DNA of 22,399 bases. It comes from Burkholderiales bacterium UBA1834 (GTDB lineage: Bacteria; Pseudomonadota; Gammaproteobacteria; Burkholderiales; Burkholderiaceae_C). This document shows, piece by piece, positions 6,261-14,832 of this stretch. The DNA lies in contig DDJC01000086.1 of assembly GCA_002339015.1 (NCBI GenBank), positions 1 through 22,399 of the forward strand. The letters run 5' to 3'. Each line of letters opens with the position of its first letter. Position 1 is the first letter of the stretch. The notes under the pieces are model-generated. The model saw only the letters and a program-made list of their open reading frames with translations, searched no databases and had not been told where the DNA came from. Made by a program: the position numbers and the translations under genes.

Positions 6261-8028
6261 CGTGATCGTGATCGGCGCGGGCGGCGGTGGGCCGGTCGTC
6301 GCCAAAGAACTGGCCGCGCGCGGCCTGGACGTACTGCTGCTGGAGGCCGGCCCCCGCCACGGCCAGGTCGAGAAGGAATGGACGCACTTCGAGGACGATC
6401 AGAACAACCTCTTCAAGGGCGCGCTGCGCTGGGGCCCGGCCGACCGCACGCGAACCAACTGGTTCCGCGAGACGCCACAGCGCTCGTACATCACCCAGGT
6501 GGCGGGCGTGGGAGGCACCACAACGCATTACTTCGGCAACTGCCCTCGCGCCATGCCCGGAGTGTTCAACGACTACGGCGGCGCCGACCGGGGGGTCTAC
6601 GACACGGCGCACCTCTTCCCCTTCGGCTACGAGGAGATGAAGCGCTACTACCGCTGGGTGGAAAAAACGCTGCCGGTGCAGACGGCGGCCATGGGCACCA
6701 AGGAGCAGGTGTTCTTCAAGGGCTGCGAGGGCATCGGCCTGCCAGTGCAGACGGGCAAGGACGCCGTGCGCGATGCCTTCCGCCCTCAGGAGAACTGCAT
6801 CCTGCAACCGCAGGGCAATGCCGGGCGAACCAACGAGGCTGCGCTGCTGCGCTATCCGCTGGCGCAGGGCTGCACTTTCTGCGGCTATTGCTACCAGGGC
6901 TGCAAGGAGCCCCTCCGTGCGCCCATCAACCTCAAGGCCAAGCGCTCCACCTGCGCGAGCTACGTGCCGATGGCGCTCACGGCCGACCTCTGGAGCCCGG
7001 GTGGCCGCGCGGTCAGCCTGCTCTCCAACGCCTTCGTCACGCGAATCCACAGTGCCAGCGAATCGGGCCAGATCGTGGCCAAAGGTGTGACCTGGCGCGA
7101 TGGCGTCACGGGCCTGAGCTACACCGAGGATGCGAAGGTGGTGGTGCTGGCGGCGGGCTGCGTGGAGGATCCGAGGCTGTGGCTCAACAGCGGCCTGCCC
7201 AACCCCAATGGCTGGGTGGGCAGGGGGCTCACGGACCATGCCCTGGATTGGGTGATCGGCATCATGCCCTATGACACCCAGTCGTCGAAGGGCGCGGCCT
7301 CGTCCGCACGGGCTGACTTTCCCGGACTTGGCGCGGTCGAGAATGTCGGCCTGCCGCCGGCGCTGCAGGCGCTCACGGCCAGCTTCAGCGACAGCGGCGT
7401 GCGCGGCGCGTACAACGTCGGGCGCGGAGAAACCGGGCCCTGGACTGGTGCCACCGGCCGCCCCATGGGCCATGAGATGAAGGAAGTGCTCGACAACGTC
7501 AACCGCGTGCTCAACGTGCTGGTGCTCACTGACGACGATGTCGAATCGCAGAACCTTGTGTCGCGCTCGTCCGTGTTCCCGGCTGATGAGCACGGCAAGA
7601 TACCCAAGGTGGAGATCGGCAAGCGCCAGCGCAGTGCGCGCACGCTGGCCAACCGGCGCCAGCTGGCCGAACGCGCCGCCAACATCCTGAAAGCGGCAGG
7701 CGCGCGAAAGATCATCAGGATGGACTTTCCCCCGCTGTTGCTGCACATGCAGTCGTCCATGCGGATGGGCGCAAGCGCCGAAGATTCGGTGCTGGACGGC
7801 AATGCAGAAGCCCGGTGGGTCAAGCGCCTCTTCGTGGCGGATAACGCCGCGCTGGCCAACTCCTGCGGGGGCATGAACCCCACTCTGAGCACGCAGGCCC
7901 TGGCTACGCGCACGGCAGAGAAGATCTTCCAAATCTATTTCGGTGGTGCACCATGGGTGGCCACAGAGACACCACTGTCCTCCGCGGATGTGCGAGTGAC
8001 GCAGGCGGTTGTGCAACGAGGGCTTTGA
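6253..8028 (+). CDS. GMC-family FAD-dependent oxidoreductase with CX2CX2CX3C cluster motif
   Basis: This encodes 591 residues from the ATG at 6253, preceded by AAGGAG at 8-base spacing and overlapping the previous stop as ATGCGTGA. The frame is open back to 6088, but that part is shadow sequence. The N-terminal Rossmann motif is VIVIGAGGGGPVVAKELA, with the acidic residue Glu31 of LLLEAG. The GMC C-terminus supplies the expected active-site pair: His498 (LLHMQSSMRMG) and Asn542 (GGMNPTLS), followed by ALATRTAEKI. Cys207, Cys210, Cys213 and Cys217 (GCTFCGYCYQGCKEP) form a compact cluster, recalling the iron-sulfur ligands of bacterial FAD-glucose dehydrogenase catalytic subunits. There is no signal peptide, so export would rely on the Tat partner. 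No cytochrome c subunit gene is adjacent. The substrate is unknown. Confidence 0.9.
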   Translation: MRDVIVIGAGGGGPVVAKELAARGLDVLLLEAGPRHGQVEKEWTHFEDDQNNLFKGALRWGPADRTRTNWFRETPQRSYITQVAGVGGTTTHYFGNCPRAMPGVFNDYGGADRGVYDTAHLFPFGYEEMKRYYRWVEKTLPVQTAAMGTKEQVFFKGCEGIGLPVQTGKDAVRDAFRPQENCILQPQGNAGRTNEAALLRYPLAQGCTFCGYCYQGCKEPLRAPINLKAKRSTCASYVPMALTADLWSPGGRAVSLLSNAFVTRIHSASESGQIVAKGVTWRDGVTGLSYTEDAKVVVLAAGCVEDPRLWLNSGLPNPNGWVGRGLTDHALDWVIGIMPYDTQSSKGAASSARADFPGLGAVENVGLPPALQALTASFSDSGVRGAYNVGRGETGPWTGATGRPMGHEMKEVLDNVNRVLNVLVLTDDDVESQNLVSRSSVFPADEHGKIPKVEIGKRQRSARTLANRRQLAERAANILKAAGARKIIRMDFPPLLLHMQSSMRMGASAEDSVLDGNAEARWVKRLFVADNAALANSCGGMNPTLSTQALATRTAEKIFQIYFGGAPWVATETPLSSADVRVTQAVVQRGL

Positions 8029-8452
8029 GCCCGCGGCATCGGTCATGGCCTTGAGGGCTTCTGGAGCGCGTGGCGCCGGTGCGGTTGGGGTTGGCCAGGC
8101 ATCCCGCTTGCGACACGGACCAACACCAGGCCCTGCCACTCGGGGTGCCCCAGCTGACGAGGGGGTTCACCGCCGATGGCCAGGCCGACGCCGACATGGT
8201 AGTGGCCCGCGACAAACGGGTGGGCGCGTCATCGCAAGACCTTCGCAAGGATCGGGCGGACATTCAGGCGCCACCGATCGACCCAGGTGCAGATGCATGG
8301 CAGAAGGGCCAGGCGTTCCAACTGACGGGGCCGGGAGGCGAGCACCATTCGCTGCCTCCCAAGCCATGAGGTCGGTTTTCACCGGCATCGGCACCTTGTA
8401 CCGTGTCAGTAGGAGCGTTGGGCGCATTCGTTGGTGGCGAATGGAGCACGGG
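8029..8452. other. 424-bp stretch without a convincing gene
   Basis: This gap lies between two convergent genes. All six frames carry short open stretches, none with a recognisable family or a good ribosome-binding site. One minus-strand frame reads HPFVAGHYHVGVGLAIGG and PEWQGLVLVRVASG in the left half. The same frame reads a 39-codon ORF starting MVLASRPRQLERLALLP in the right half, separated by a stop codon. That could be a decayed gene, but the evidence is thin. No terminator with a T-tract is visible. Confidence 0.35.
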
Positions 8453-9625
8453 TCATGCCAGCGCTGCTTCGCGGACCAGCTCGGTGCCGGCCGTCCACCG
8501 GTACGAGGCCGACACGGTTTCGGAGGGTGAGCCTTCGCTGTTGAGCTGCTCGCGGTAGGCCAGCGACGACGCGCCTTCCTGGCTTTCGTCGGGCGTGAAC
8601 GCCGTGCCATCCTTGCGCATGCCGGTTTCCTTGGCGATGACTTCGCGCAGGTACTCGCGGTGGCTCTCGAAGACGATGCGCGGCGGCAGCTTGCCGTCGC
8701 CCAGAATCTCGGCGGGGTCGCGTTGCTCGTGCTGCTTGAAGAGATCGATGACGGCGTTCAGGTGGCCCAGCTCGTAGTCCAGGAACCGCTCCCAGATCGC
8801 CTTGATGCGCGGGTTGTCCTCTTGCTCGGCGCAGGCGGCGTAGTTCCACACCTCACAGGCCTCCTGCAGCAGCATCTTCTCGAGCAGACTCTCATTGGGG
8901 TTGATCATGCTGCCGTAGTGCGTGATGTGCTGGGCCTCGACCGAGGCGATCTCCGCATACAGCTGGCGCGCCAGGGGATCGGTGAACAGCGGGCCGATGT
9001 TCATGTAGTAGTCGTGCGTCTGGTACTCGCCGCCGGTCAGCGTGATCGCGTGCAGCTTGGTCGCCAGCGTCGCGTCGAGCGGGTAGGGCTCAAGCAGGTC
9101 ATGCTCGGGCGCCCGGTGATGGACCAGCGTGGGGCGGGCCGGCACGATGTCGGTGTAGCCCTGGGTGATGTTGTTGGCGTCCTTGCCCTCCAGCCGGTCG
9201 AGCAGGGCGCTGTACCGGTAAAGATGGTCGAAGTCTTCCAGCAGGGCGTACCGGTATCCCTGGGCCAGATACGGGTCGGTTTCGAGCTTGGCAACCGAGG
9301 CGGTCACCTCAATGGCTGTCTGCTCGTAGCCGATGGTTGTCTCGATCGGGGAATGGTCGGCGCCGATCAGCCAGTTGACCAGCGTCGCCTGGTGGTGCTC
9401 GATGCGCATCAGTTGGGCCAGTGACTGCCGAAGCGGCCCGTTCATGCGCAGCGCGACCTGCTTGACACGCAGGGAATCGAGTTCAACACCGTTCATCAGA
9501 ATGGTGCGTACGCGGGAGAATGCATCGTCGTCGAGCTTGCTGATCGGCTTTTGGACCAAGTCTTTCCATGTGAAACGTTGGCGGTCCAGCGGCGTGCCAC
9601 GGTCGGTGAGTAAGTTGAGGCTCAT
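8453..9625 (-). CDS. Ferritin-like di-iron protein, long form
   Basis: This encodes 390 residues from the ATG at 9625, with AGGAG five bases upstream. The sequence is predominantly helical with paired Glu/His motifs of the ferritin-like fold: MRIEHHQATLVNW (about 73-85), LLEDFDHLYRYSALLDR, EIASVEAQHITHYGS and DYELGHLNAVIDL. These would give a four-helix di-iron core. There is no signal peptide or membrane segment, so it should be cytosolic. It lies 27 bp downstream of another ferritin-like gene with an almost identical ribosome-binding context (GGAGCCCCCATG), so the two form one operon. The precise activity (peroxidase, catalase, oxygenase or iron storage) cannot be read from sequence. The ~60-residue C-terminal tail after the last helix is polar and probably disordered. 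Confidence 0.82.
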   Translation of the reverse strand: MSLNLLTDRGTPLDRQRFTWKDLVQKPISKLDDDAFSRVRTILMNGVELDSLRVKQVALRMNGPLRQSLAQLMRIEHHQATLVNWLIGADHSPIETTIGYEQTAIEVTASVAKLETDPYLAQGYRYALLEDFDHLYRYSALLDRLEGKDANNITQGYTDIVPARPTLVHHRAPEHDLLEPYPLDATLATKLHAITLTGGEYQTHDYYMNIGPLFTDPLARQLYAEIASVEAQHITHYGSMINPNESLLEKMLLQEACEVWNYAACAEQEDNPRIKAIWERFLDYELGHLNAVIDLFKQHEQRDPAEILGDGKLPPRIVFESHREYLREVIAKETGMRKDGTAFTPDESQEGASSLAYREQLNSEGSPSETVSASYRWTAGTELVREAALA

Positions 9626-9652
9626 GGGGGCTCCTGAAGGAATGAATGTGTG

Positions 9653-10441
9653 TCAGACAGCCAGTGGGGCCATGGAGGGCGATGAGAGCAGGCTGTTCAG
9701 CCATGTCTTGATGATGTCCACGTGCCGTGATTCTTCGATCAGGGCTTTGGTGAACTGGCTGGCGAGATCGCTTTGGCCGGCATCCTCCGCCAGGCGGATC
9801 AACACCTCCCAACCCGCGTTGTCGGTCAGCTCCGCCGTCAGCATGGCGTTGAGGCATTGCGCGAGGGTGGTCCGCGGATCATTGAGGACCTGCATGATCC
9901 CCATTGATGCCACCGCAGTGACATCCGCGCAGGGGGTCTGTGCGGTGGGATCGCCGCCCAGCTCGAGGATGGCCTTGTTGAGCAGCTTGAAGTGAGCCAG
10001 CTCCTCGGCCCGGATGCGTGCCAGGGCCTCGCCCGCCGATTCGGGGGTGGGATCCGTGGTTTTCGCCAAGGGCTCGACGGGCAACAGGGGATCGTTGCCC
10101 GCATTGAGCGTGGCCTGGTATTTTGCGATCAGGGCATCGTAGAGACGCGTGCCGGTGCGCTCGAAAGCCAGCCGTTCGCCCAGCTTGTCCATCAGCACGG
10201 TGGGCTCGCCGCCCATGAGCTTGGCAAGCCCGGTCTTGAGCACGCCTTTGACGGAATCAGGGGGCGGCACGGAGCCAACGGCATCGGCCTCGGTGATGAA
10301 CCGCTGGCGCTGCGCATCGAGTTCGTGGGTGTCGATGACATCGACCGGCGTGAGTTCGTCCGCTGCGTCGTTCATGGCCTGGAGCGCGGCAGGCGCCAGG
10401 ACAGTGCCCGTGCGGTTGTGGCCAAGGGAAGTTGCTTGCAT
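9653..10441 (-). CDS. Ferritin-like di-iron protein, short form
   Basis: This encodes 262 residues starting at MQATSLGHNRTG; GGAG lies just before the ATG at 10441. The frame is open another 57 codons upstream, but that stretch is of shadow composition. Metal-ligand motifs occur in order: LAFERTGTRLYDAL, RIRAEELAHFKLLNKA, MLTAELTDNAGWEVLIRLAE and ALIEESRHVDIIKTWL. This is the E...ExxH...E...ExxH signature of ferritin-like four-helix bundles. The first ~80 residues are polar and may form an extension; SVKGVLKTGLAKLMGG could be an amphipathic helix. It is the upstream member of the two-gene ferritin-like operon. A complex or redox relay between the two products is possible but unproven. Confidence 0.82.
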   Translation of the reverse strand: MQATSLGHNRTGTVLAPAALQAMNDAADELTPVDVIDTHELDAQRQRFITEADAVGSVPPPDSVKGVLKTGLAKLMGGEPTVLMDKLGERLAFERTGTRLYDALIAKYQATLNAGNDPLLPVEPLAKTTDPTPESAGEALARIRAEELAHFKLLNKAILELGGDPTAQTPCADVTAVASMGIMQVLNDPRTTLAQCLNAMLTAELTDNAGWEVLIRLAEDAGQSDLASQFTKALIEESRHVDIIKTWLNSLLSSPSMAPLAV

Positions 10442-10699
10442 GGGGGCTCCAGAAATAGGCAAGGGGTTGAGGCAGGCCTTGGTGGCAATCGATGTGCCGC
10501 CAGGGGGCGAGGTGAGAGTGGCCCGGACCAGGTCTTGTCCACGGCGATTCGCGTGGAGTGGAGTGGACTGCTTCTGAAAATTGAAGCGGCAATCGGTACG
10601 CGCCACCGGCACCTTTTTCAGCGGCCCTGGCCGGAGCGCCTGGACAGCACGTCTCTGGACGGGGCGTTTGCCCTGCGGAATGTGGCAGCCGTGGTTGGC

Positions 10700-11176
10700 T
10701 CATGACACGTCAATCCCGTGCTTCTTCTGAATGCTGATGGTGCCGTCCGTCTCGAGGAAGGCATGACGCATCTGCTGAAGTTCGCAGTCGGCTTCGCGCA
10801 GGCTCTTCTGGAGTTCGCCTTCGCCGATCCGGTGCGCCCTGATCACCGCCGGAAAGAATGCACCGTCGCGGCCGATCAGCACGGGCGTGCCGTCGAACAT
10901 GATTTCCAGTCGGCGGCTGCGCGAGGTGGCGAAGGCCACCGCGAGGTTCAGGCCGATCAGGGTGCTGACGACGATCAGGCCGCCACCCACGGAATCGTCG
11001 CCACCCGTGAGGCCTGAACTGACGCCTTCACTGAGCAGCAGCACCACGATGAGGTCGAATGGTGTGAACTGACCCACGGTGCGCTTTCCGGAAACCCTGA
11101 CCAGCAGCAACAGGGCCCCATAAGTGATGGCGCCGCGCAGGGCGAACTCCCACCAAGGTAGATCCAACTCGAACAT
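10700..11176 (-). CDS. YetF/DUF421-family membrane protein
   Basis: This encodes 158 residues starting at MFELDLPWWEFALRGAITYG. The family landmarks are clear: an N-terminal membrane segment (about 12-30), then RVSGKRTVGQFTPFDLIVVLLLSEGVSSGLTG, then a second membrane stretch (GGGLIVVSTLIGLNLAVAFA), then the cytosolic domain beginning SRRLEIMFDGTPVLIGRDG and ending with a short helical tail. This is the usual layout of YetF proteins, inner-membrane proteins with no firmly established biochemical role. It starts 7 bp after the stop of the small secreted-protein gene, so they are co-transcribed. The longer frame upstream of 11176 is shadow sequence from that gene. Confidence 0.88.
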   Translation of the reverse strand: MFELDLPWWEFALRGAITYGALLLLVRVSGKRTVGQFTPFDLIVVLLLSEGVSSGLTGGDDSVGGGLIVVSTLIGLNLAVAFATSRSRRLEIMFDGTPVLIGRDGAFFPAVIRAHRIGEGELQKSLREADCELQQMRHAFLETDGTISIQKKHGIDVS

Positions 11177-11183
11177 GCCAAGC

Positions 11184-11456
11184 TCAGGCGCCTCGCATGA
11201 AATCCGGCAGACCCGGGATGCTGCCGCGCTCATCAGGCGTCGAGGCCGTCGGGAAGGGAACCGCGCCAATGCCCCGCGCCCGCAGCCGCTCGGCATCATT
11301 GGGTGACCCCTTCTCCGCGGCCAGGCCGATGGCCCTGTCATCTCGCCCCTGGTCCGCATCGAGGCCCAGTTGCCAGGGTGGCCGGGACGCCTTGGTGGCA
11401 TGACGGGCCAGCAGGCCGATGGAGGCAATGGCAGTGATCCACAACAGGGGGCGCAT
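11184..11456 (-). CDS. Small exported or membrane-anchored protein of unknown function
   Basis: This encodes 90 residues from the ATG at 11456, which has AAGGAG nearby; an upstream ATG at 11483 would place that site inside the gene. The N-terminus MRPLLWITAIASIGLLARHA is a short hydrophobic anchor or signal peptide. The rest is charged and loosely structured and ends PDERGSIPGLPDFMRGA. I do not recognise the family. It is the first gene of a two-gene unit with the DUF421 protein. Confidence 0.65.
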   Translation of the reverse strand: MRPLLWITAIASIGLLARHATKASRPPWQLGLDADQGRDDRAIGLAAEKGSPNDAERLRARGIGAVPFPTASTPDERGSIPGLPDFMRGA

Positions 11457-11649
11457 GACAGTCTCCTTGCATTTGCACCTCATTCAGGTGCCAGCCCTCT
11501 TTGGCAAATCCCATACCCGCCGGGCACCTCGATTGCCATGGCTGCGGTTCAATGCCACAAGGACCTGACCATGGCGTTGCCTCACTTCGCTGACCTTTCG
11601 GCCCGCATCCTGGTCGTTCGACTCGACAGCCCGGGCGTCGTGCAGCCAG

Positions 11650-12252
11650 CTACTGCGCCGTCTGCGGCTTGTTCTTCTCGTAGCGCGCCAGGGCAGCATC
11701 GTCGATCTTGTAGCCACTGGCGCCCATGTACGAATCTCCGCGGAAGGCCTTGAGCGTGCCCGACACCCACACGGTGTCCATGGCGGCATAGCCTTTGACC
11801 GGCTTGTTCAGGACCACGTGAATGATCTGGTTGGCCGGGGGCGGTGGCGAGTGGATGCAGGCGCCGTAGTAGGGCACCAGCAGCATCTCCTTCAGGCCGG
11901 CCTTGGTCTCTTCCAGCGGCACCACGTAACCCGGGATGCGGCCAAGCACGCCGTCCATGGCAGGGTTCACGGGGGCGTTGTCCCACACCTCGCGCATCTG
12001 CTTGAGCATCTGCAGCATGCGCGGATCGCTGTCGCTGATGACGTTGAAGTTGTCGACCTTCATGTGCTTGCGCACTTCCTCGGCCGGGTCCCAGTCCTTG
12101 GGCACCAGGTCGGCCCACTTGATGTGCGGCATGGCACTGGTCTTGGCGGGGCCTTTGGCCAGAGCCGGGGTGTTGGCCCATGCGCCGACCGTCAGCAGGG
12201 CCAGCGCCAGACAAGCGCGTCGGGAGATCAGGGCGGAGGTGTGTACGTGCAT
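11650..12252 (-). CDS. DUF3299-family periplasmic protein of the Zrg-like ABC cluster
   Basis: This encodes 200 residues starting at MHVHTSALISRRACLALALL. The N-terminus is a signal peptide, possibly Tat-type because of the SRR, with cleavage likely near ANTPALA (26-32). The DUF3299 hallmark LVPYYGACIHSPPPPANQII is at residues 125-144, with Cys132 and His134 as plausible metal ligands. The gene starts 14 bp after the stop of the FtsX-like permease gene and ends the four-gene operon. DUF3299 proteins recur next to this ABC pair and DUF2796 proteins in proteobacteria. In Vibrio the set is associated with zinc, so a periplasmic metal-handling role is inferred. Confidence 0.87.
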   Translation of the reverse strand: MHVHTSALISRRACLALALLTVGAWANTPALAKGPAKTSAMPHIKWADLVPKDWDPAEEVRKHMKVDNFNVISDSDPRMLQMLKQMREVWDNAPVNPAMDGVLGRIPGYVVPLEETKAGLKEMLLVPYYGACIHSPPPPANQIIHVVLNKPVKGYAAMDTVWVSGTLKAFRGDSYMGASGYKIDDAALARYEKNKPQTAQ

Positions 12253-12266
12253 GATGGTGATCCTGA

Positions 12267-13529
12267 TCAGGCTTTGGGGCTGAGCCCATCGGCCAGGGAG
12301 AGGCGGTAGGCGCGCCAGGCGGGCAGCACGCTGGCCAGCAGGCCGGTGGCCATCAGGCCCAGCATCAGCAAGGCCTGATTGGGCGTGGGCCAGCCCGCGT
12401 GCACATGCAGGCCCCAGCGCGCCTGGGCCGCATCCTGGCCGGCCAGCAGCACGGCCCAGGAGGCCAGCCAGCCCAGCAGCACGCCCAGGGCGGACAAGGT
12501 GGTGCCTTCCACCAGCAGCAAGGCCAGCACAGTGCGGGGCGAGGCGCCCACGGCCCGCAGGATGGCCAGCTCGCGCCGGCGTTCGCTCAGGCCCGCCAGC
12601 ATCGTGGCCACCAGGCCCGAGAAGCTGACCACGGCCACCAGCAGGGTGATGGCCAGGAGCGCCTTCTCGGCACTGCCGACCACCTGCCACAGCTCATCGA
12701 GGGCCACACCGGGGAGGATGGCCATCAGCGGCTCCTTGTCGTATTCGGCCAGCCAGCGCTGCACGGCGAACACGGCGGTTCGGCTCTTGAGGCCCACCAG
12801 CACGGCGGTGACCTCGGTGGGGCGCAGCAGCTCGGGCGTGAGCTGGTCGATGCCCACGTGGATGCCGGGCATGGGCGCGCCGCCTACCCAATCCACGTGC
12901 AGTGTCTGCATGGCCTGCAGGCTGATGTGCACGGAGCGGTCCACCGGGGTGCCCGTGGGCGCCAGGATGCCCACCACCTTGAAGGGTTTGTCGGCATGGT
13001 CATTGGCGTCGAAGGCGCCATCGCCATGCGAGAGCACGATCGGTGTGCCGACGTGGTAACCCAGCTGGCGCGCCACCTCCGAGCCGATCACGGCATCGAA
13101 CAGCTTGTCGAAACGCCGGCCCTGTGCCAGCACAAGGGCTTGGTCATCGCCGTAGCGCATGTGCTCGAAATAGGCCGTGCTGGTGCCCACCACCGGAAAG
13201 CCCCGGTGGGAATCCCCCAGCGAGATCGGCACCACCCAGCGCACGGCGCGGTGGGCCGCCAGCGCCTCCACGCTGTCCCAGCGCATGTTGTTGGTGGGCT
13301 GGCCAATGCGGAAGACGCTGTAGAGCAACAGCTGGGTGCTGCCGGTGCGCGGGCCCACGATGAGGTCGGTGCCTGACACGGATTGCGAGAAGCCTTCGCG
13401 TACGTCCGCGCGGATCTGCTCGATGCTGGCCAGCAGGAAGGCCGACAGTGCCACGGAGGCCAGGGTGATCGACAGCACAAAGCGCCGATGCCAGGCGCTG
13501 GCCCAGGCCAGTTGCCACAGGCCGCTCAT
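12267..13529 (-). CDS. FtsX-like ABC transporter permease of MacB type
   Basis: This encodes 420 residues with the MacB/FtsX layout. There is one N-terminal membrane segment (about 17-35, FVLSITLASVALSAFLLAS), a large periplasmic domain (about 40-280), and three C-terminal membrane segments (near 283-313, 335-362 and 383-405). The coupling motif ERRRELAILRAVGASPRTVL lies after the second segment, as is typical for permeases that do not simply import a solute. The start codon overlaps the stop of the ATPase gene as ATGA. Together they form an inner-membrane mechanotransmission-type ABC unit serving the DUF2796 and DUF3299 periplasmic proteins. Confidence 0.92.
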   Translation of the reverse strand: MSGLWQLAWASAWHRRFVLSITLASVALSAFLLASIEQIRADVREGFSQSVSGTDLIVGPRTGSTQLLLYSVFRIGQPTNNMRWDSVEALAAHRAVRWVVPISLGDSHRGFPVVGTSTAYFEHMRYGDDQALVLAQGRRFDKLFDAVIGSEVARQLGYHVGTPIVLSHGDGAFDANDHADKPFKVVGILAPTGTPVDRSVHISLQAMQTLHVDWVGGAPMPGIHVGIDQLTPELLRPTEVTAVLVGLKSRTAVFAVQRWLAEYDKEPLMAILPGVALDELWQVVGSAEKALLAITLLVAVVSFSGLVATMLAGLSERRRELAILRAVGASPRTVLALLLVEGTTLSALGVLLGWLASWAVLLAGQDAAQARWGLHVHAGWPTPNQALLMLGLMATGLLASVLPAWRAYRLSLADGLSPKA

Positions 13530-14233
13530 GGCTGCATCCCCGTCAGCTCGGCCCAGGCCAGGCTGCGCTGGAAGTGCGTGGCCAGGCGCTGGTCGTGGCT
13601 GACGAAGACGACGGCGGCCTGGGCCTCGTCGCAGGCCTGCAGGAAGGTGGCCATGAAGGCATCCCGTGTGGCCTCGTCGAGTGCAGAGGTGGGCTCGTCG
13701 GCCACGACCAGCGCGGGGCGGCCGATCAGCGCGCGTGCCGCGGCCACCCGCTGCTGCTGGCCCACCGACAACTGGGCGCTGGGAGCTTGCCAGGCCGTCT
13801 CGGGCAACTGCATGCGGGCCAGCAGCGTGCGGGCCTGGGCCTGTGGACCGCCCTGAGCGGTGGCGCCTTGCCGGCGCCGTGCCGAGAACCGGCAGGGCAA
13901 CAGCACGTTGTCCAGCGGGCTCAGGTACGGCAGCAGGTTGAACTGCTGAAAGATGTAGCCGATGTGGTCGGCCCGCCAGGCATCGCGGCGATGGCCGGGC
14001 AGGGCGCGCCAGTCAGCGTCTTGCACGCGCACCTGACCGCTGCGCGCCGGCGTGATGCCGCACAGCAGCGACAGCAGCGTGCTCTTGCCGCAGCCGCTGG
14101 GGCCGTGAACGAACAGCGATTCACCGGCGCGCAGCGTCAGGTGTGGCAACTGGAACAAGGGGGGGTCGGTGGGCGACCAGCCGTGGGCCAGCACATTGAT
14201 CTGGAGCACCCAGGGGGGCGGAGCAGCCTGCAT
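13526..14233 (-). CDS. ABC transporter ATP-binding protein of MacB/LolD type
   Basis: This encodes 235 residues from the ATG at 14233 (MQAAPPPWVLQINVL); the longer open frame upstream is shadow sequence. All nucleotide-binding motifs are present: Walker A GPSGCGKST (44-52), Q-loop FQQFN (95-99), signature LSVGQQQR (155-162, with Val for the usual Gly), Walker B ALVVADE (174-180), D-loop SALD, and H-loop His213 (VSHD). It overlaps the permease gene by 4 bp and starts 8 bp downstream of the DUF2796 gene. It powers the FtsX-like permease. The ribosome-binding site is weak, which suggests translational coupling to the gene before it. Confidence 0.92.
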   Translation of the reverse strand: MQAAPPPWVLQINVLAHGWSPTDPPLFQLPHLTLRAGESLFVHGPSGCGKSTLLSLLCGITPARSGQVRVQDADWRALPGHRRDAWRADHIGYIFQQFNLLPYLSPLDNVLLPCRFSARRRQGATAQGGPQAQARTLLARMQLPETAWQAPSAQLSVGQQQRVAAARALIGRPALVVADEPTSALDEATRDAFMATFLQACDEAQAAVVFVSHDQRLATHFQRSLAWAELTGMQP

Positions 14234-14241
14234 GGAAGGGC

Positions 14242-14766
14242 TTACCGGGGTGCCGGCAGGTTGACGCGGGCCTGTGGGCGCTGGAGTGTCTGCCGGCCTT
14301 GCCGGCCGTCTTTCACCCACCTGACGTCGATGATGCGGGCATGCCGGCTGGCCTCGAAAAAACCCAGATCGATGCTGCGCAAGGCCTCGGGGTGCTCGCA
14401 CTGGAAGGACCATTGGCCTTCGAGATCGGCATGCTCTGAGGGCTTGGCGGTGTCCGCACCCAGCCCGAGCACCGGCGCGTCAAGTTCGGTGCCTTGCAGG
14501 GTGCAGCGGGCCTGCGGGGGCAGGCGCAGCAGCTTGTTCGCGGTACGCAGCCGTTCGGCCCATTCGGCCGCCAGCTTCTTCTGAGGGGCCGTGCGGGGCG
14601 CGTGCTCGAAGCCCAGCAGGCTGTCCAGCGGGGTGTCGATGTCGACCACGAGCTGCTGGCCGTCCAGCGCCACGCCGAGCTGGATGCGGCCATGCACATG
14701 CGCGCCCTGGTGGGCTTGGGCGGCCGCGCAGCAGCACAGGCCGAGGAGCAGGGTCTTGATCTTCAT
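14242..14766 (-). CDS. DUF2796 (ZrgA-like) periplasmic protein, first gene of the Zrg-like operon
   Basis: This encodes 174 residues from the ATG at 14766, preceded by AAGGAA. The signal peptide MKIKTLLLGLCCCAAAQA precedes HQGAHVHGRIQLGVALDG, the His-rich opening typical of DUF2796 proteins, which probably binds metal. The next recognisable stretch is the DIDTPLDSLLGFEHAPRTA family segment. The C-terminal half contains LEGQWSFQCEHPEALRSIDL and ends in a basic tail. DUF2796 proteins include ZrgA of Vibrio, part of a zinc-regulated uptake system whose other genes match the three that follow here. It is divergent from a metal-receptor operon and probably shares its control region. Confidence 0.85.
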   Translation of the reverse strand: MKIKTLLLGLCCCAAAQAHQGAHVHGRIQLGVALDGQQLVVDIDTPLDSLLGFEHAPRTAPQKKLAAEWAERLRTANKLLRLPPQARCTLQGTELDAPVLGLGADTAKPSEHADLEGQWSFQCEHPEALRSIDLGFFEASRHARIIDVRWVKDGRQGRQTLQRPQARVNLPAPR

Positions 14767-14832
14767 GGGTGTTCCTTGAGGCACACATTGAGTGCGCGCG
14801 CGACGCAGAAGGTTCCATTGTGTGAGGCGCCG

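Noticed and set aside
8020..8032. GGGCT-TTG-AGCCC hairpin at the GMC stop codon as a terminator
   Set aside because: Only a 5-bp stem overlapping the stop codon and with no T-tract.
6217..8139. 640-codon open frame on the minus strand opposite the GMC gene
   Set aside because: It is antisense to a clear GMC protein with all family motifs; its translation is Ala/Arg/His/Gly-rich and low-complexity, as expected for a high-GC shadow frame.
12399..13376. 325-codon plus-strand frame opposite the FtsX-like permease
   Set aside because: Gln/His/Gly-rich shadow of a clear permease gene; no start signal or family.
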